Shown here: piece by piece, positions 1 through 7,100 of the stretch
Layout: the number at the start of each line of letters is the position of its first letter
Position numbering within the stretch: position 1 is the stretch's first letter
Origin: an uncultured Pelagibacteraceae bacterium
Lineage (GTDB): Bacteria; Pseudomonadota; Alphaproteobacteria; Pelagibacterales; Pelagibacteraceae
Direction of reading: 5' to 3'
NCBI GenBank assembly: GCA_902588895.1
Contig: CACIRC010000005.1
Span: forward strand, 1 to 63,836
Length of the DNA stretch: 63,836 bases
Notes under the pieces: generated by a model
The model's input: only the letters and a program-made list of their open reading frames with translations
Told to the model about the DNA's origin: nothing
Databases searched by the model: none
Position numbers and translations under genes: made by a program

Positions 1-63
1 TTGAGCACCTATTGCTAAAATTAAACTAAGACCAGTAAAGAAACCTAATACTGGGTATTCCAT
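1..63 (-). CDS. LysE/ArgO-type amino acid exporter, N-terminus only (cut by window edge)
   Basis: Only the first 21 codons lie in the window, read leftward from an ATG at 63. They encode a hydrophobic segment ending in Gly-Ala-Gln, with the pattern Gly-Phe-Phe-x-Gly-Leu-Ser-Leu-Ile followed by Ala-Ile-Gly-Ala-Gln. This is the usual start of the first transmembrane helix of LysE/ArgO family basic amino acid exporters. The start codon is 12 bases after the stop of the VOC gene on the same strand, so the two are probably co-transcribed. The rest of the protein is outside the window, so the family call rests on this short stretch alone. Confidence 0.6.
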   Translation of the reverse strand, partial: MEYPVLGFFTGLSLILAIGAQ

Positions 64-75
64 CAAGTTATTAGG

Positions 76-486
76 TTATTCTGGATTTGCAGTTAAAGTC
101 TTAATTTCTAAAATATTTTCGTTAGGATCTTTAACAAAAAATGTCTCTTGTTCGTACTTGGTTCCCTTAAATCTAAGATAAGGCTCGTCATAATATTTTG
201 TACCACTATCTTTAAGTCTCTGTTTAAGTGCATCAAAATCTTTTCTAGATAAGTGAACTCCAAAATGAGGAACAGACACATTGCCCATATCAACGTCGTG
301 TCTCTCATTATCTAATTTATGCTCGCTTTTATGAAGAGTTAATTCATTGCCCCAAAAATCAACGTCTGCCCACTCTTGTGCTGAGTTATCTAATCTACAT
401 CCTAAAGTTTCACTATAAAACTTTTTTGCTATCTCTAGATCACCACATGGAATAGCTAAATGAAAACAATTAGTATTTTTATACAT
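76..486 (-). CDS. VOC superfamily protein (glyoxalase/extradiol dioxygenase-like)
   Basis: A 136-residue protein of the vicinal oxygen chelate fold. It has a His at residue 9 in the first beta strand, a Val-Pro-His-Phe-Gly-Val-His segment (His74, His78) in the middle, and a Asp-Pro-Asn-x-Asn-x-x-Glu-Ile stretch placing Glu127 at the last metal position. These fit the two-module metal site of VOC enzymes. The reaction cannot be told from sequence; relatives include glyoxalase I, dioxygenases and resistance proteins. It starts 80 bases from the divergent cysE and is followed after 12 bases by a LysE-type exporter gene, with which it probably forms an operon. Confidence 0.8.
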   Translation of the reverse strand: MYKNTNCFHLAIPCGDLEIAKKFYSETLGCRLDNSAQEWADVDFWGNELTLHKSEHKLDNERHDVDMGNVSVPHFGVHLSRKDFDALKQRLKDSGTKYYDEPYLRFKGTKYEQETFFVKDPNENILEIKTLTANPE

Positions 487-566
487 ATAAACCTCTTTAA
501 ATTGAGCAATTAAGTACTATATAAGGCATATAATTTTTTAATCAACAGCAACTAAACTGAAGAAAT

Positions 567-1151
567 ATGAGTGATTTTTTACAATCCATAATTGATAGAG
601 ATCCTGCTGCAAGGTCTAAGTTAAGTTTAATATTAACTTATCCTGGAGTTAAAGCAGTTTTTTTTCATCGAATAGCAAATTTTTTTAGTACTGCAAAATT
701 TCATTTGATTGCAAGAATCATTTCTCAATTTTCAAGGTTCTTAACTGGTATTGAAATTCATCCAAATGCAAAAATTGGAAAAAATTTATTTATCGATCAT
801 GGGATGGGAGTTGTGATTGGAGAAACATCTGAGATTGGTGATAACGTAACTATTTATCATATGGTTACATTAGGAGGAATTGCTCCAAGTATAAACTCTA
901 ATGATCAACGTAATATGAAAAGACATCCTACTATAAAAGAGGATGTGGTTATTGGCTCAGGTGCACAAGTATTAGGTCCAGTGGTTGTTGGTAAAGGTGC
1001 AAGAATTGGAGCTAATGCAGTTATAACTAAAGATGTTGCAGAAAATGCTGTGATGGTTGGAATTCCAGCAAGAAGTGTTGGTATTGCTGATAGTGAATTT
1101 AAACCTTATGGAATTACACCTGACAGTGATAAAAAATCAGATAATGAGTAA
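567..1151 (+). CDS. cysE: Serine O-acetyltransferase
   Basis: A 194-residue enzyme that acetylates L-serine with acetyl-CoA, the first step of cysteine synthesis. Residues about 65-175 form a left-handed beta helix of hexapeptide repeats. The hallmark Ile-Asp-His-Gly-x-Gly-Val-Val-Ile-Gly-Glu-Thr segment carries the catalytic His, and it is followed by Tyr-His-x-Val-Thr-Leu-Gly-Gly. The N-terminal helical domain is short, as in the EpsC/SrpH-type forms rather than the about 270-residue enterobacterial CysE. Its stop overlaps the cysK start by eight bases, so the two cysteine genes are translationally coupled. Confidence 0.95.
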   Translation: MSDFLQSIIDRDPAARSKLSLILTYPGVKAVFFHRIANFFSTAKFHLIARIISQFSRFLTGIEIHPNAKIGKNLFIDHGMGVVIGETSEIGDNVTIYHMVTLGGIAPSINSNDQRNMKRHPTIKEDVVIGSGAQVLGPVVVGKGARIGANAVITKDVAENAVMVGIPARSVGIADSEFKPYGITPDSDKKSDNE

Positions 1152-2145
1152 CACACAAAACGATTTTATTTCAGGAATAGGAAACACCCCATTAATTAAA
1201 TTAAGAGCAGCATCAGAAATTACTGGATGCAATATTTATGGAAAAGCAGAATTTTTAAATCCAGGTGGATCAGTTAAAGACAGAGCTGCACTTGCATTAA
1301 TTAAAGACGCTCAAGAAAAAAAATTAATTGCTAAAGGTGGAACAGTTGTTGAAGGAACTGCAGGTAATACTGGAATTGGTTTGGGTCTATTAGGAAATTC
1401 TTTGGGCTACAAAACAATCATTGTAATGAATGATAATCAAACACAAGAGAAAAAAGATCTGCTTAGAAATCTTGGAGCTGAACTAAGATTAGTGCCAGCT
1501 AAACCTTATAAGGATGATAATAATTTTGTTAAAGTAGCAGCAAGACTTGCAGATGAATTAAGACCATCAAATAATAATGGTGTTATTTGGGCTAACCAGT
1601 TTGATAATACAGCAAATGCTAAAGGCCATTATGAGGGTACTGGCCAAGAAATTTGGGAACAAACTGAAGGTAAAATAGATGGCTTTGTTTGTTCATCAGG
1701 AACAGGAGGAACTATTTCAGGTGTAAGTAATGCACTTAAAGAAAAGAATAAAGATGTAAAAATTTATTTATCTGACCCAAAAGGTTCTGCGCTTTATAAT
1801 TATATAAAGAATGGTGAACTAAAATCTGAAGGTGGATCAATTACTGAAGGAATTGGTTCAAGTAGAGTAACAGCAAACTTTGGTGAAGCCAAAATTGACG
1901 ATGCCTATTCAATAGATGATCATGAGGCATTACCTATACTTTATGATTTAATTCAAAATGAAGGTTTAAGTTTAGGTACAAGTTGTGGAATAAATATAGC
2001 AGGTGCAATAAAAATGGGTAAAGAATTGGGTCCTGGTAAAACTATCGTAACCATTCTTTGTGATAGAAGTGATAAATACGCAACTAAAATGTTCAATAAA
2101 AAGTTTTTGGAAGAAAAGGGTCTACCAGTACCTAATTGGTTTTAG
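1144..2145 (+). CDS. cysK: Cysteine synthase (O-acetylserine sulfhydrylase)
   Basis: A 333-residue fold-type II PLP enzyme that makes cysteine from O-acetylserine and sulfide. The Pro-Gly-Gly-Ser-Val-Lys-Asp-Arg motif places the PLP lysine at residue 45. The substrate loop Glu-Gly-Thr-Ala-Gly-Asn-Thr-Gly and the phosphate loop Ser-Ser-Gly-Thr-Gly-Gly-Thr are intact. The ATG at 1144 is chosen over an in-frame ATG at 1057. The longer version would add 29 hydrophobic residues unlike the family and read through the end of cysE, whereas ATG at 1144 gives the normal N-terminus just before Gly-Asn-Thr-Pro-Leu. It ends overlapping by four bases with a convergent gene. Confidence 0.95.
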   Translation: MSNTQNDFISGIGNTPLIKLRAASEITGCNIYGKAEFLNPGGSVKDRAALALIKDAQEKKLIAKGGTVVEGTAGNTGIGLGLLGNSLGYKTIIVMNDNQTQEKKDLLRNLGAELRLVPAKPYKDDNNFVKVAARLADELRPSNNNGVIWANQFDNTANAKGHYEGTGQEIWEQTEGKIDGFVCSSGTGGTISGVSNALKEKNKDVKIYLSDPKGSALYNYIKNGELKSEGGSITEGIGSSRVTANFGEAKIDDAYSIDDHEALPILYDLIQNEGLSLGTSCGINIAGAIKMGKELGPGKTIVTILCDRSDKYATKMFNKKFLEEKGLPVPNWF

Positions 2146-2558
2146 ATATAAATTTTATCAGCCAATCCGTAACAAAGTATTGCACTCAATAAAGTTAAAA
2201 TACCTGGTGCAATAACTCCTTCGTTAGATGTTTGTGGAGTATGACCTAACTTATTTATTTTAATTGTATAAATACCCACACAAAAAGCTGAAAGGTTTTG
2301 TAAAAATACTAAATTAAAAAATGCCCATGTTCCTTGAAGCCCATCAGGTCTTATAAATCCAACCCAAATAGCCATAGCTACAGCTCCAATAAATAATGAT
2401 CCAAAAAATCTAGTCATTCCAGCACCAGTATCATCGATACCAAATTTATCTAAAAATTTCTTTGTAGCAAAAACTGTTTGATAAGCGTATGCAGCAAAAA
2501 TTATAAAATGAACTAAGAATACAATTAAATAAAATATTCCATTAAATTTACCGATCAT
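2142..2558 (-). CDS. Uncharacterised four-helix membrane protein
   Basis: A 138-residue protein with four predicted transmembrane segments, near residues 8-28, 50-67, 78-98 and 114-133. A short polar stretch with Asp-Asp-Thr-Gly-Ala-Gly precedes helix 2, and Phe-Ile-Arg-Pro-Asp-Gly-Leu lies between helices 2 and 3. The layout recalls small DoxX/DUF1304-like inner-membrane proteins, but no diagnostic motif was recognised and no function is offered. It is transcribed toward cysK and the two stop codons overlap. Confidence 0.7.
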   Translation of the reverse strand: MIGKFNGIFYLIVFLVHFIIFAAYAYQTVFATKKFLDKFGIDDTGAGMTRFFGSLFIGAVAMAIWVGFIRPDGLQGTWAFFNLVFLQNLSAFCVGIYTIKINKLGHTPQTSNEGVIAPGILTLLSAILCYGLADKIYI

Positions 2559-2629
2559 TTTAAAACTTTATCAAAACTTAAAATTAAATAAAACAATTAA
2601 TTAAACGATTTTTACAGGCTAAAACTGCA

Positions 2630-2692
2630 TATCTGTCGCGCGATAAAAACACAAGAGACTCCACAATAAAAATGTAACAGTGTTTAGTTACA
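2630..2692. promoter_or_regulatory. Two inverted repeats upstream of a secreted-protein gene
   Basis: The 159-base spacer 2559-2717 separates two divergent genes. It contains an eight-base GC palindrome TCGCGCGA (2636-2643) flanked by TATC and GATA, and an inverted repeat TGTAAC-N8-GTTACA (2673-2692). The second lies 25 bases before the ATG at 2718 and could be an operator or a 5' leader hairpin. No regulator is identified. Confidence 0.3.
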
Positions 2693-2717
2693 GTTCAACT
2701 ATTCGGAAAGGAATATT

Positions 2718-3206
2718 ATGAGGAAAATAATACTAGCATTAATTTTTACATTAATGTCAATGTCTTCAGTTTCATTTGCAGATGGTCATAGTGGAAAAAT
2801 TAGTCTTGCTGGTTTTTTTGTTGGAGATGCTAAAGCTATTGTAGATGAAAAAGGAAACGTCATGACTTTTACATACGAAGGTCAAAGTGGATTTAATGCA
2901 ATTGAAGGTACTTCGTTTGGTGATAATTCATCACATCATTGTATAGGTGCAGGAACAATTCCAGGTAAAGGTTTTGAAATGGGTCATTGCAAAGTAATGT
3001 TTATAAATGGTGACACAGCAATAATTTATTATGAAATAAAATTAGGTTACTCAATGGAAGGTACTTTTAAATGTATCAGTGGTACAGGTAGATATGAAGG
3101 TATCGAATGCAGTGGAACTACAGGTTACACACAAATTAAGTCTGCTCAGGAAGGTAGAATTCATGCAACGAATTATTACCGGGGCACTTATAAATTAAAA
3201 AAATAG
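2718..3206 (+). CDS. Secreted protein of unknown function
   Basis: A 162-residue protein with a clear Sec signal peptide: Met-Arg-Lys-Lys-like basic start, hydrophobic core, and a Val-Ser-Phe-Ala cleavage site near residue 21. The mature part is rich in Gly, Thr and beta-strand patterns and has four Cys (near 75, 91, 115 and 127), which could form disulfides in the periplasm. No family was recognised. An AAGGA ribosome binding site precedes the ATG. The next gene begins nine bases after the stop and also encodes an exported protein, so the two are probably co-transcribed. Confidence 0.75.
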   Translation: MRKIILALIFTLMSMSSVSFADGHSGKISLAGFFVGDAKAIVDEKGNVMTFTYEGQSGFNAIEGTSFGDNSSHHCIGAGTIPGKGFEMGHCKVMFINGDTAIIYYEIKLGYSMEGTFKCISGTGRYEGIECSGTTGYTQIKSAQEGRIHATNYYRGTYKLKK

Positions 3207-3215
3207 GAAAATAAT

Positions 3216-3590
3216 ATGAAAAAAATAATTATATTAATTACCGCTTTATTTCTTTCTACCTCAGCTTATGCGGGCATGTCAGATAGTGATAAAAATAGAG
3301 CTTGGGAATGTAGTGGAATCTATATGGCTAACTATTTTTTGCCATCTGGAGAAACATTTGAATATAGTATGAAAGAAAAATCTATGGCATCAGTGAAAGT
3401 TTTAAAAGCTTATGCTTTAGAAGTTGGAGTTCCTGAAAAGGAATGGGATGAAGGTGTAAATAAAGCTGTTGATAAGTTTTATGGATCTAAATTTGACGAG
3501 TCTAAAACTAATGCCTGTCATGACTTTGTAAATTCAACAGTGCCTAATGGAGAAGATAGAGTTAAAAAAGTAGTACAAACTCTATATTAA
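3216..3590 (+). CDS. Periplasmic protein of unknown function
   Basis: A 124-residue protein with a typical signal peptide ending Ser-Ala-Tyr-Ala near residue 19. The mature domain is mostly helical and carries two Cys (near 32 and 99), possibly one disulfide. Nothing was recognised that gives a function. It sits nine bases after another exported-protein gene and 21 bases before a gene with a very strong ribosome binding site. Confidence 0.75.
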   Translation: MKKIIILITALFLSTSAYAGMSDSDKNRAWECSGIYMANYFLPSGETFEYSMKEKSMASVKVLKAYALEVGVPEKEWDEGVNKAVDKFYGSKFDESKTNACHDFVNSTVPNGEDRVKKVVQTLY

Positions 3591-3611
3591 CAAAACAAAA
3601 AGGAGGAAAAA

Positions 3612-3893
3612 ATGAAAGATATATTGGTAGTAGGAAAACTTAAAGAAGGAGCCTTTGAAAAATTTATGGGCTTCATGCAGTCAGATGAAGGTATGGCTGA
3701 AAGAAAAAAAGTTGCAGATGTTACAAAAACAATAGCTAGTGTTTCGCCTGATAAATCAACGGTAATGTTTAAAATTGTAGTTCATGACATGGCGGCACTT
3801 CATTCATTTATGGATGGATCAAATCCTGTTTCAAAACCTATATTTGATGAAGTAATGGCTGGTTATGAAATTTACGAATTAGCTAAAGTATAG
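3612..3893 (+). CDS. Small protein, possible dimeric alpha/beta-barrel fold
   Basis: A 93-residue cytoplasmic protein with no signal peptide. The order strand (Ile-Leu-Val-Val), helix (Phe-Glu-Lys-Phe-Met-Gly-Phe), strand (Thr-Val-Met-Phe-Lys-Ile-Val-Val), helix, and final strand (Tyr-Glu-Ile-Tyr-Glu-Leu) resembles ferredoxin-like dimeric alpha/beta-barrel proteins such as antibiotic-biosynthesis-monooxygenase-like domains. This is a fold guess only. The start is secure: an AAAAGGAGGAAAAA ribosome binding site stands directly before the ATG. Confidence 0.6.
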   Translation: MKDILVVGKLKEGAFEKFMGFMQSDEGMAERKKVADVTKTIASVSPDKSTVMFKIVVHDMAALHSFMDGSNPVSKPIFDEVMAGYEIYELAKV

Positions 3894-3969
3894 TAGAAGA
3901 CTGAGTCTACACATACTGACTAATCTCTGCTAGACTTTGTAATTAAATTATTGGTAACAAGGAGGAAAA

Positions 3970-4320
3970 ATGGCTGGAATAGAAGTAAAAAGTTTTGATA
4001 AAGCAGATGAAGTAAATGATAATTTTAATAATGCTAAAATTGAAGCTGTCAAAGTTGGAAACCAAAGATTGATGAAACTTACTTTGCAACCTGGTTGGCA
4101 ATGGTCAAAAGATATAAAGCCAACAGTTGGTGGTGATAGCTGCCAAGCAACGCATATAGGAATTATAATTTCTGGAGCTGTTTGTGCAAAACACAATGAT
4201 GGAACTGAACTAACTTATAAAGCTGGTGATGCATATTCAATACAACCAGGTCATGATGGATGGGTTGTAGGAGATAAGCCAGCAGTAGTATATGAGTTTC
4301 ATGGAATGTGGGGTGAATAA
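3970..4320 (+). CDS. Cupin-domain protein
   Basis: A 116-residue single-domain cupin. The first cupin box is degenerate: a Thr-His-Ile-Gly segment with only one His near residue 58. The second box reads Gly-Asp-Ala-Tyr-x-Ile-x-Pro-Gly-His-Asp-Gly-Trp and keeps its His near residue 94. The metal site may therefore be incomplete. It does not resemble the DddK/DddQ cupin DMSP lyases, which keep a full His-x-His box. An AAGGAGGAAAA ribosome binding site marks the start. It is followed after 15 bases by a SnoaL-like gene. Confidence 0.8.
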   Translation: MAGIEVKSFDKADEVNDNFNNAKIEAVKVGNQRLMKLTLQPGWQWSKDIKPTVGGDSCQATHIGIIISGAVCAKHNDGTELTYKAGDAYSIQPGHDGWVVGDKPAVVYEFHGMWGE

Positions 4321-4335
4321 AAAAAAAGGAAAACT

Positions 4336-4656
4336 ATGTCTATATTAGAAAAATACAGTGCTGCACTGAAAAATAAAGATGAAGCATTAATGAATGAGCT
4401 TTTGCATGATGATTTTAAATTCACAATGCACAAGTCAGGAAATGTTTTAACCAAAAGTGATGTTATCAAATGGGCAATGAGTGGTGATATTAATCAAGAT
4501 AAGGTTAGAATTGTTTATGAAAATGACGAAGTTGGTATTCACCATGCCTTTGTAACGTTTAATGATGGTAATGTTGAGGCCGTAATGGCAGTTTATAAAT
4601 ATGACAATGGAAAAATTGTCAGTTTAGAAACTGGTGCTACACCAATACCAAAATAA
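4336..4656 (+). CDS. SnoaL/NTF2-like protein
   Basis: A 106-residue protein with the pattern of NTF2-like folds: an N-terminal helix (Lys-Tyr-Ser-Ala-Ala-Leu-Lys-Asn-Lys-Asp), then Leu-Leu-His-Asp-Asp-Phe-Lys-Phe-x-Met-His-Lys-Ser-Gly, then curved strands ending Val-Tyr-Lys-Tyr-Asp-Asn-Gly-Lys-Ile. Members bind small molecules or act as isomerases or hydrolases; the substrate here is unknown. The stop codon is followed immediately by the GTG start of the next gene. Confidence 0.75.
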   Translation: MSILEKYSAALKNKDEALMNELLHDDFKFTMHKSGNVLTKSDVIKWAMSGDINQDKVRIVYENDEVGIHHAFVTFNDGNVEAVMAVYKYDNGKIVSLETGATPIPK

Positions 4657-5247
4657 GTGAGTGAAATTGATTTTTATTTTTCGATAGGAAGCACATATAC
4701 CTATCTATCCGTAACTAGAATACTTGATGTTGAAAAACAACATCAAGTAAAATTTAACTGGAAACCTTTTTCAGTAAGAGCAATCATGAAAGAGATGAAC
4801 AATATCCCATTTCCAAAGGATAAAATGAATAAAGTTAATTACATGTGGAGAGATATTGAAAGAAGAGCTGAAGGTTATGGTTTTTTTGCTAAAACGCCAG
4901 TTCCCTATCCATTATCAGAATTTGATTTAGCGAACCAAATTGCAATCCTTGGTTTTGAAAAAGGTTGGGGAGAAAAATTTGTTATTCTAACTTATAAAAA
5001 ATGGTTTCAAGAAGGTAAAGAGCCAGCCATCGAGCCAAGTATCTCGGAAGTTTGCTCAGAATTAAAACTTGATAAAGATGAAATTGTCTCTGAAGCAAAA
5101 TCATCAGATATAGAAACAAAATATAATGAAAACACAAACTCAGCTCGTGAAAATAAAATATTTGGCAGTCCATCTTTTATTGTAAAAAATGAACTCTTTT
5201 GGGGAGATGATAGAATGGAAGATGCTATTAAATGGTCTCTTAAATAA
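4657..5247 (+). CDS. DsbA-family 2-hydroxychromene-2-carboxylate isomerase-like protein
   Basis: A 196-residue thioredoxin-fold protein. Its N-terminus Ile-Asp-Phe-Tyr-Phe-Ser-Ile-Gly-Ser-Thr-Tyr-Thr-Tyr-Leu has the Ser used as the catalytic residue by HCCA isomerases and kappa-class glutathione transferases in place of the DsbA Cys. The C-terminal Phe-Gly-Ser-Pro-Ser-Phe-Ile-Val with the cis-Pro, then Phe-Trp-Gly-Asp-Asp-Arg, is typical. It probably uses glutathione; the substrate is unknown. Translation starts at GTG directly after the TAA of the SnoaL-like gene. Confidence 0.85.
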   Translation: MSEIDFYFSIGSTYTYLSVTRILDVEKQHQVKFNWKPFSVRAIMKEMNNIPFPKDKMNKVNYMWRDIERRAEGYGFFAKTPVPYPLSEFDLANQIAILGFEKGWGEKFVILTYKKWFQEGKEPAIEPSISEVCSELKLDKDEIVSEAKSSDIETKYNENTNSARENKIFGSPSFIVKNELFWGDDRMEDAIKWSLK

Positions 5248-5285
5248 TTCTATATATTCTCCTTAAATTCATTTAAAATCTCGCA

Positions 5286-5618
5286 ATGAGTCTTACAACT
5301 TCATATTTATTTTTAGGCATTGCAGTTTTTTTAGGTGTTACCTCAAACAGTTTTGCTAAAAGCGCGGAAGGATTTACGCTTCTAATTCCAAGCATAATAA
5401 CCGCTATTACAATTGTATTATGTATGTACGCTCTTTCATTAGTAATGAAAAATATTCCAATGGGAATCACTTATGCTTCCTTTGCTGGCTTAACAATTAT
5501 AGCAACAGTTGTTGTGGGTATAATTAGATTTAATCAAGTACCTAATTTATATTCATTAATTGGTTTAGCTTTTATTATTGTTGGTGTTTTAATGGTTAAC
5601 CTGTTAGGTAATAATTAA
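5286..5618 (+). CDS. SMR-family (EmrE-like) membrane protein lacking the coupling glutamate
   Basis: A 110-residue four-helix protein that aligns with EmrE through the Ala-Lys-x-x-Glu-Gly-Phe-x-x-x-x-Pro-Ser segment after helix 1 and the Gly-Ile-x-Tyr-Ala-x-x-x-Gly segment in helix 3. Fixing the alignment on that Lys puts Gly17 where EmrE has its essential membrane Glu14. Without this proton and drug-binding carboxylate, ordinary drug/proton antiport is unlikely. It begins a tight trio with a DUF2798 gene one base downstream and a second SMR protein after that. The pair may act as a heterodimer. Confidence 0.85.
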   Translation: MSLTTSYLFLGIAVFLGVTSNSFAKSAEGFTLLIPSIITAITIVLCMYALSLVMKNIPMGITYASFAGLTIIATVVVGIIRFNQVPNLYSLIGLAFIIVGVLMVNLLGNN

Positions 5619-5619
5619 T

Positions 5620-5847
5620 ATGATTAATAAAAAATATGCTCAACCATTATTCATGATTTTTATGTCCTTTGGCATGAGTGTGATTATGAGTGGCGTTGTA
5701 GTTGCTGTAAACACAGGAGTTACAGATGGCTTTATAGGTAGATGGTTTTATTCTTGGATGTTTGCATTTCCAATTGCATTAATTGCTGCCTTTACAATGG
5801 CTCCAATAATGAGACCATTAGTTAATAAAATTGCTTCAAAAGAATAA
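5620..5847 (+). CDS. DUF2798 two-helix membrane protein
   Basis: A 75-residue protein with two transmembrane helices (about 10-32 and 43-63). The family-like features are Ser-Phe-Gly-Met-Ser in helix 1, Gly-Arg-Trp-Phe in the loop, and Phe-Pro-x-Ala-x-Ile-Ala-Ala-Phe then Pro-Ile-Met-Arg-Pro-Leu-Val at the end. It lies one base after one SMR-type gene and two bases before another. A role as a subunit or accessory of the SMR-like proteins is possible but is inferred only from position. Confidence 0.8.
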   Translation: MINKKYAQPLFMIFMSFGMSVIMSGVVVAVNTGVTDGFIGRWFYSWMFAFPIALIAAFTMAPIMRPLVNKIASKE

Positions 5848-5849
5848 TC

Positions 5850-6185
5850 ATGAAACCGTTGTTGGGGTATTTATTTTTAGCTAACGGAATTATTTTTGGT
5901 ATCGCGTCAAATAGCTTTGCTAAAATTTCTGAAGGATTTACTAAACTTACACCATCTATTTTATGCATTTTGTTTATGTGTATCACCATGTTTTCAATTG
6001 CAAAAGCGATGTCTGCACTTCCAGTTGGATTTGCCTACTCTACTTATAGTGGTTTGACAGTTACAGGTGTTGTACTTTTCGCAGTATTAAAATTTAATCA
6101 AGTACCTAATATATATGGAATAATTGGAATAATTTTAATTATTATTGGTGTGATAATGGTTAATTATCTAGGACGACTGAACTGA
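5850..6185 (+). CDS. Second SMR-family membrane protein lacking the coupling glutamate
   Basis: A 111-residue four-helix paralogue of the protein at 5286. It shares Ser-Asn-Ser-Phe-Ala-Lys-x-x-Glu-Gly-Phe after helix 1 and Lys/Arg-Phe-Asn-Gln-Val-Pro-Asn-x-Tyr before helix 4. Aligned to EmrE by the same Lys, position 17 is again Gly instead of the conserved Glu. Two related genes in tandem recall the paired SMR transporters EbrAB and YkkCD, but those keep the Glu in both subunits. The 3' end overlaps a convergent DUF952 gene by 22 bases. Confidence 0.85.
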   Translation: MKPLLGYLFLANGIIFGIASNSFAKISEGFTKLTPSILCILFMCITMFSIAKAMSALPVGFAYSTYSGLTVTGVVLFAVLKFNQVPNIYGIIGIILIIIGVIMVNYLGRLN

Positions 6186-6535
6186 TACTTTTTTAAAATC
6201 TCTGGAAGCTCATGTCTTCCATCTTCATTTAATGGTAATTCGTATTCATCAACCACTGTACTAGTATCTAAAGGTGAATATAAATGTGGATACATATCTC
6301 CATTAGATGCCTGCTCCCACAATAAATGTTCAAGCTTAAAAGCATTTACTCTTAACAAAACTAGATTTTCTTTTTTGGGATAATGTTTATTTAAAGTTTC
6401 CTCTACCTGATCCTCTTCAGAAAAGTGGATATATCCATCTTTAAGATCTTTTTCTGACCCACCATAAGTTCCAGATTGTTTGGCCTTTTGCCACTCATCT
6501 TTGTCTATAACTTTGAAAATAAATTCTAAATTCAT
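6164..6535 (-). CDS. DUF952 family protein
   Basis: A 123-residue cytoplasmic protein matching DUF952. It opens with Ile-Phe-Lys-Val-x-x-x-x-Glu-Trp, has Asp-Gly-Tyr-Ile-His-Phe-Ser near residues 33-39, and ends with Leu-Trp-Glu and Met-Tyr-Pro-His-Leu-Tyr-Ser-Pro-Leu motifs. The family resembles ADP-ribosyltransferase-like folds, but its function is unknown. It is one base downstream of the DUF924 gene on the same strand and converges with an SMR gene, overlapping it by 22 bases. Confidence 0.85.
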   Translation of the reverse strand: MNLEFIFKVIDKDEWQKAKQSGTYGGSEKDLKDGYIHFSEEDQVEETLNKHYPKKENLVLLRVNAFKLEHLLWEQASNGDMYPHLYSPLDTSTVVDEYELPLNEDGRHELPEILKKYQFSRPR

Positions 6536-6536
6536 T

Positions 6537-7100
6537 TCACCAAGAAGAATTTGGACCTTTTAAGAATTCTATTTCTTCTTCAGTAGATTCTCTTCCTAAA
6601 ATTTCATTTCTATGAGGATATCTATGAAATTGTCTGACTACTTTTGTATGATCTTGCCAAAATTTTTTTATTTCATTGTAACCTTCGTGCTCTCTTAAAT
6701 ATTTATTTAACAAATAATAAGCCATTTCATGATCGCTGATTTCTTCACTATGAATTAATGGTAATAACATAAATAATCTTTGATTAACGTTCATAGCTTC
6801 TAAATAACCTGAATAAACTGCATCGTTTACAATCAATCTAGTTTTTTGATCTTGAGCAAAAGCTTTTTTGTCATTTCTAAACATATTTCTCGAAAACTGA
6901 TCAAATAAAATTACTAAAGCCAAACAACTCATAGGATTATCTTGCCAATCATCATATTCATTTTGACAAGCAATTTCATAATCTTTTAAAAAATTATCTT
7001 TAATTTTTTGATCAAACTTTTCATCTTTTTTGAACCGCATTTCAGAAGGGGTTTCTTTAAACCAGAAATCTAGAATTGCTTGTGCTCTTTCCGGTATCAT
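6537..7100 (-). CDS. DUF924 family protein
   Basis: A 187-residue all-helical protein of the DUF924 family, whose structure is TPR-like. Diagnostic stretches are Ile-Leu-Asp-Phe-Trp-Phe near the N-terminus, Ile-Leu-Phe-Asp-Gln-Phe-Ser-Arg-Asn-Met-Phe-Arg near the middle and Phe-His-Arg-Tyr-Pro-His-Arg-Asn-x-x-Leu-Gly-Arg near the end. No biochemical role is established. It overlaps the upstream phosphatase gene by four bases and is followed one base later by the DUF952 gene. Confidence 0.9.
   Translation of the reverse strand: MIPERAQAILDFWFKETPSEMRFKKDEKFDQKIKDNFLKDYEIACQNEYDDWQDNPMSCLALVILFDQFSRNMFRNDKKAFAQDQKTRLIVNDAVYSGYLEAMNVNQRLFMLLPLIHSEEISDHEMAYYLLNKYLREHEGYNEIKKFWQDHTKVVRQFHRYPHRNEILGRESTEEEIEFLKGPNSSW

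Noticed and set aside
1057..1143. Upstream in-frame start for cysK adding 29 residues
   Set aside because: The added residues are unlike cysteine synthases and overlap the end of cysE; the ATG at 1144 gives the normal N-terminus.
3970..4320. Cupin as a DddK/DddQ-type DMSP lyase
   Set aside because: The first cupin box lacks the His-x-His and Glu ligands required in those enzymes.
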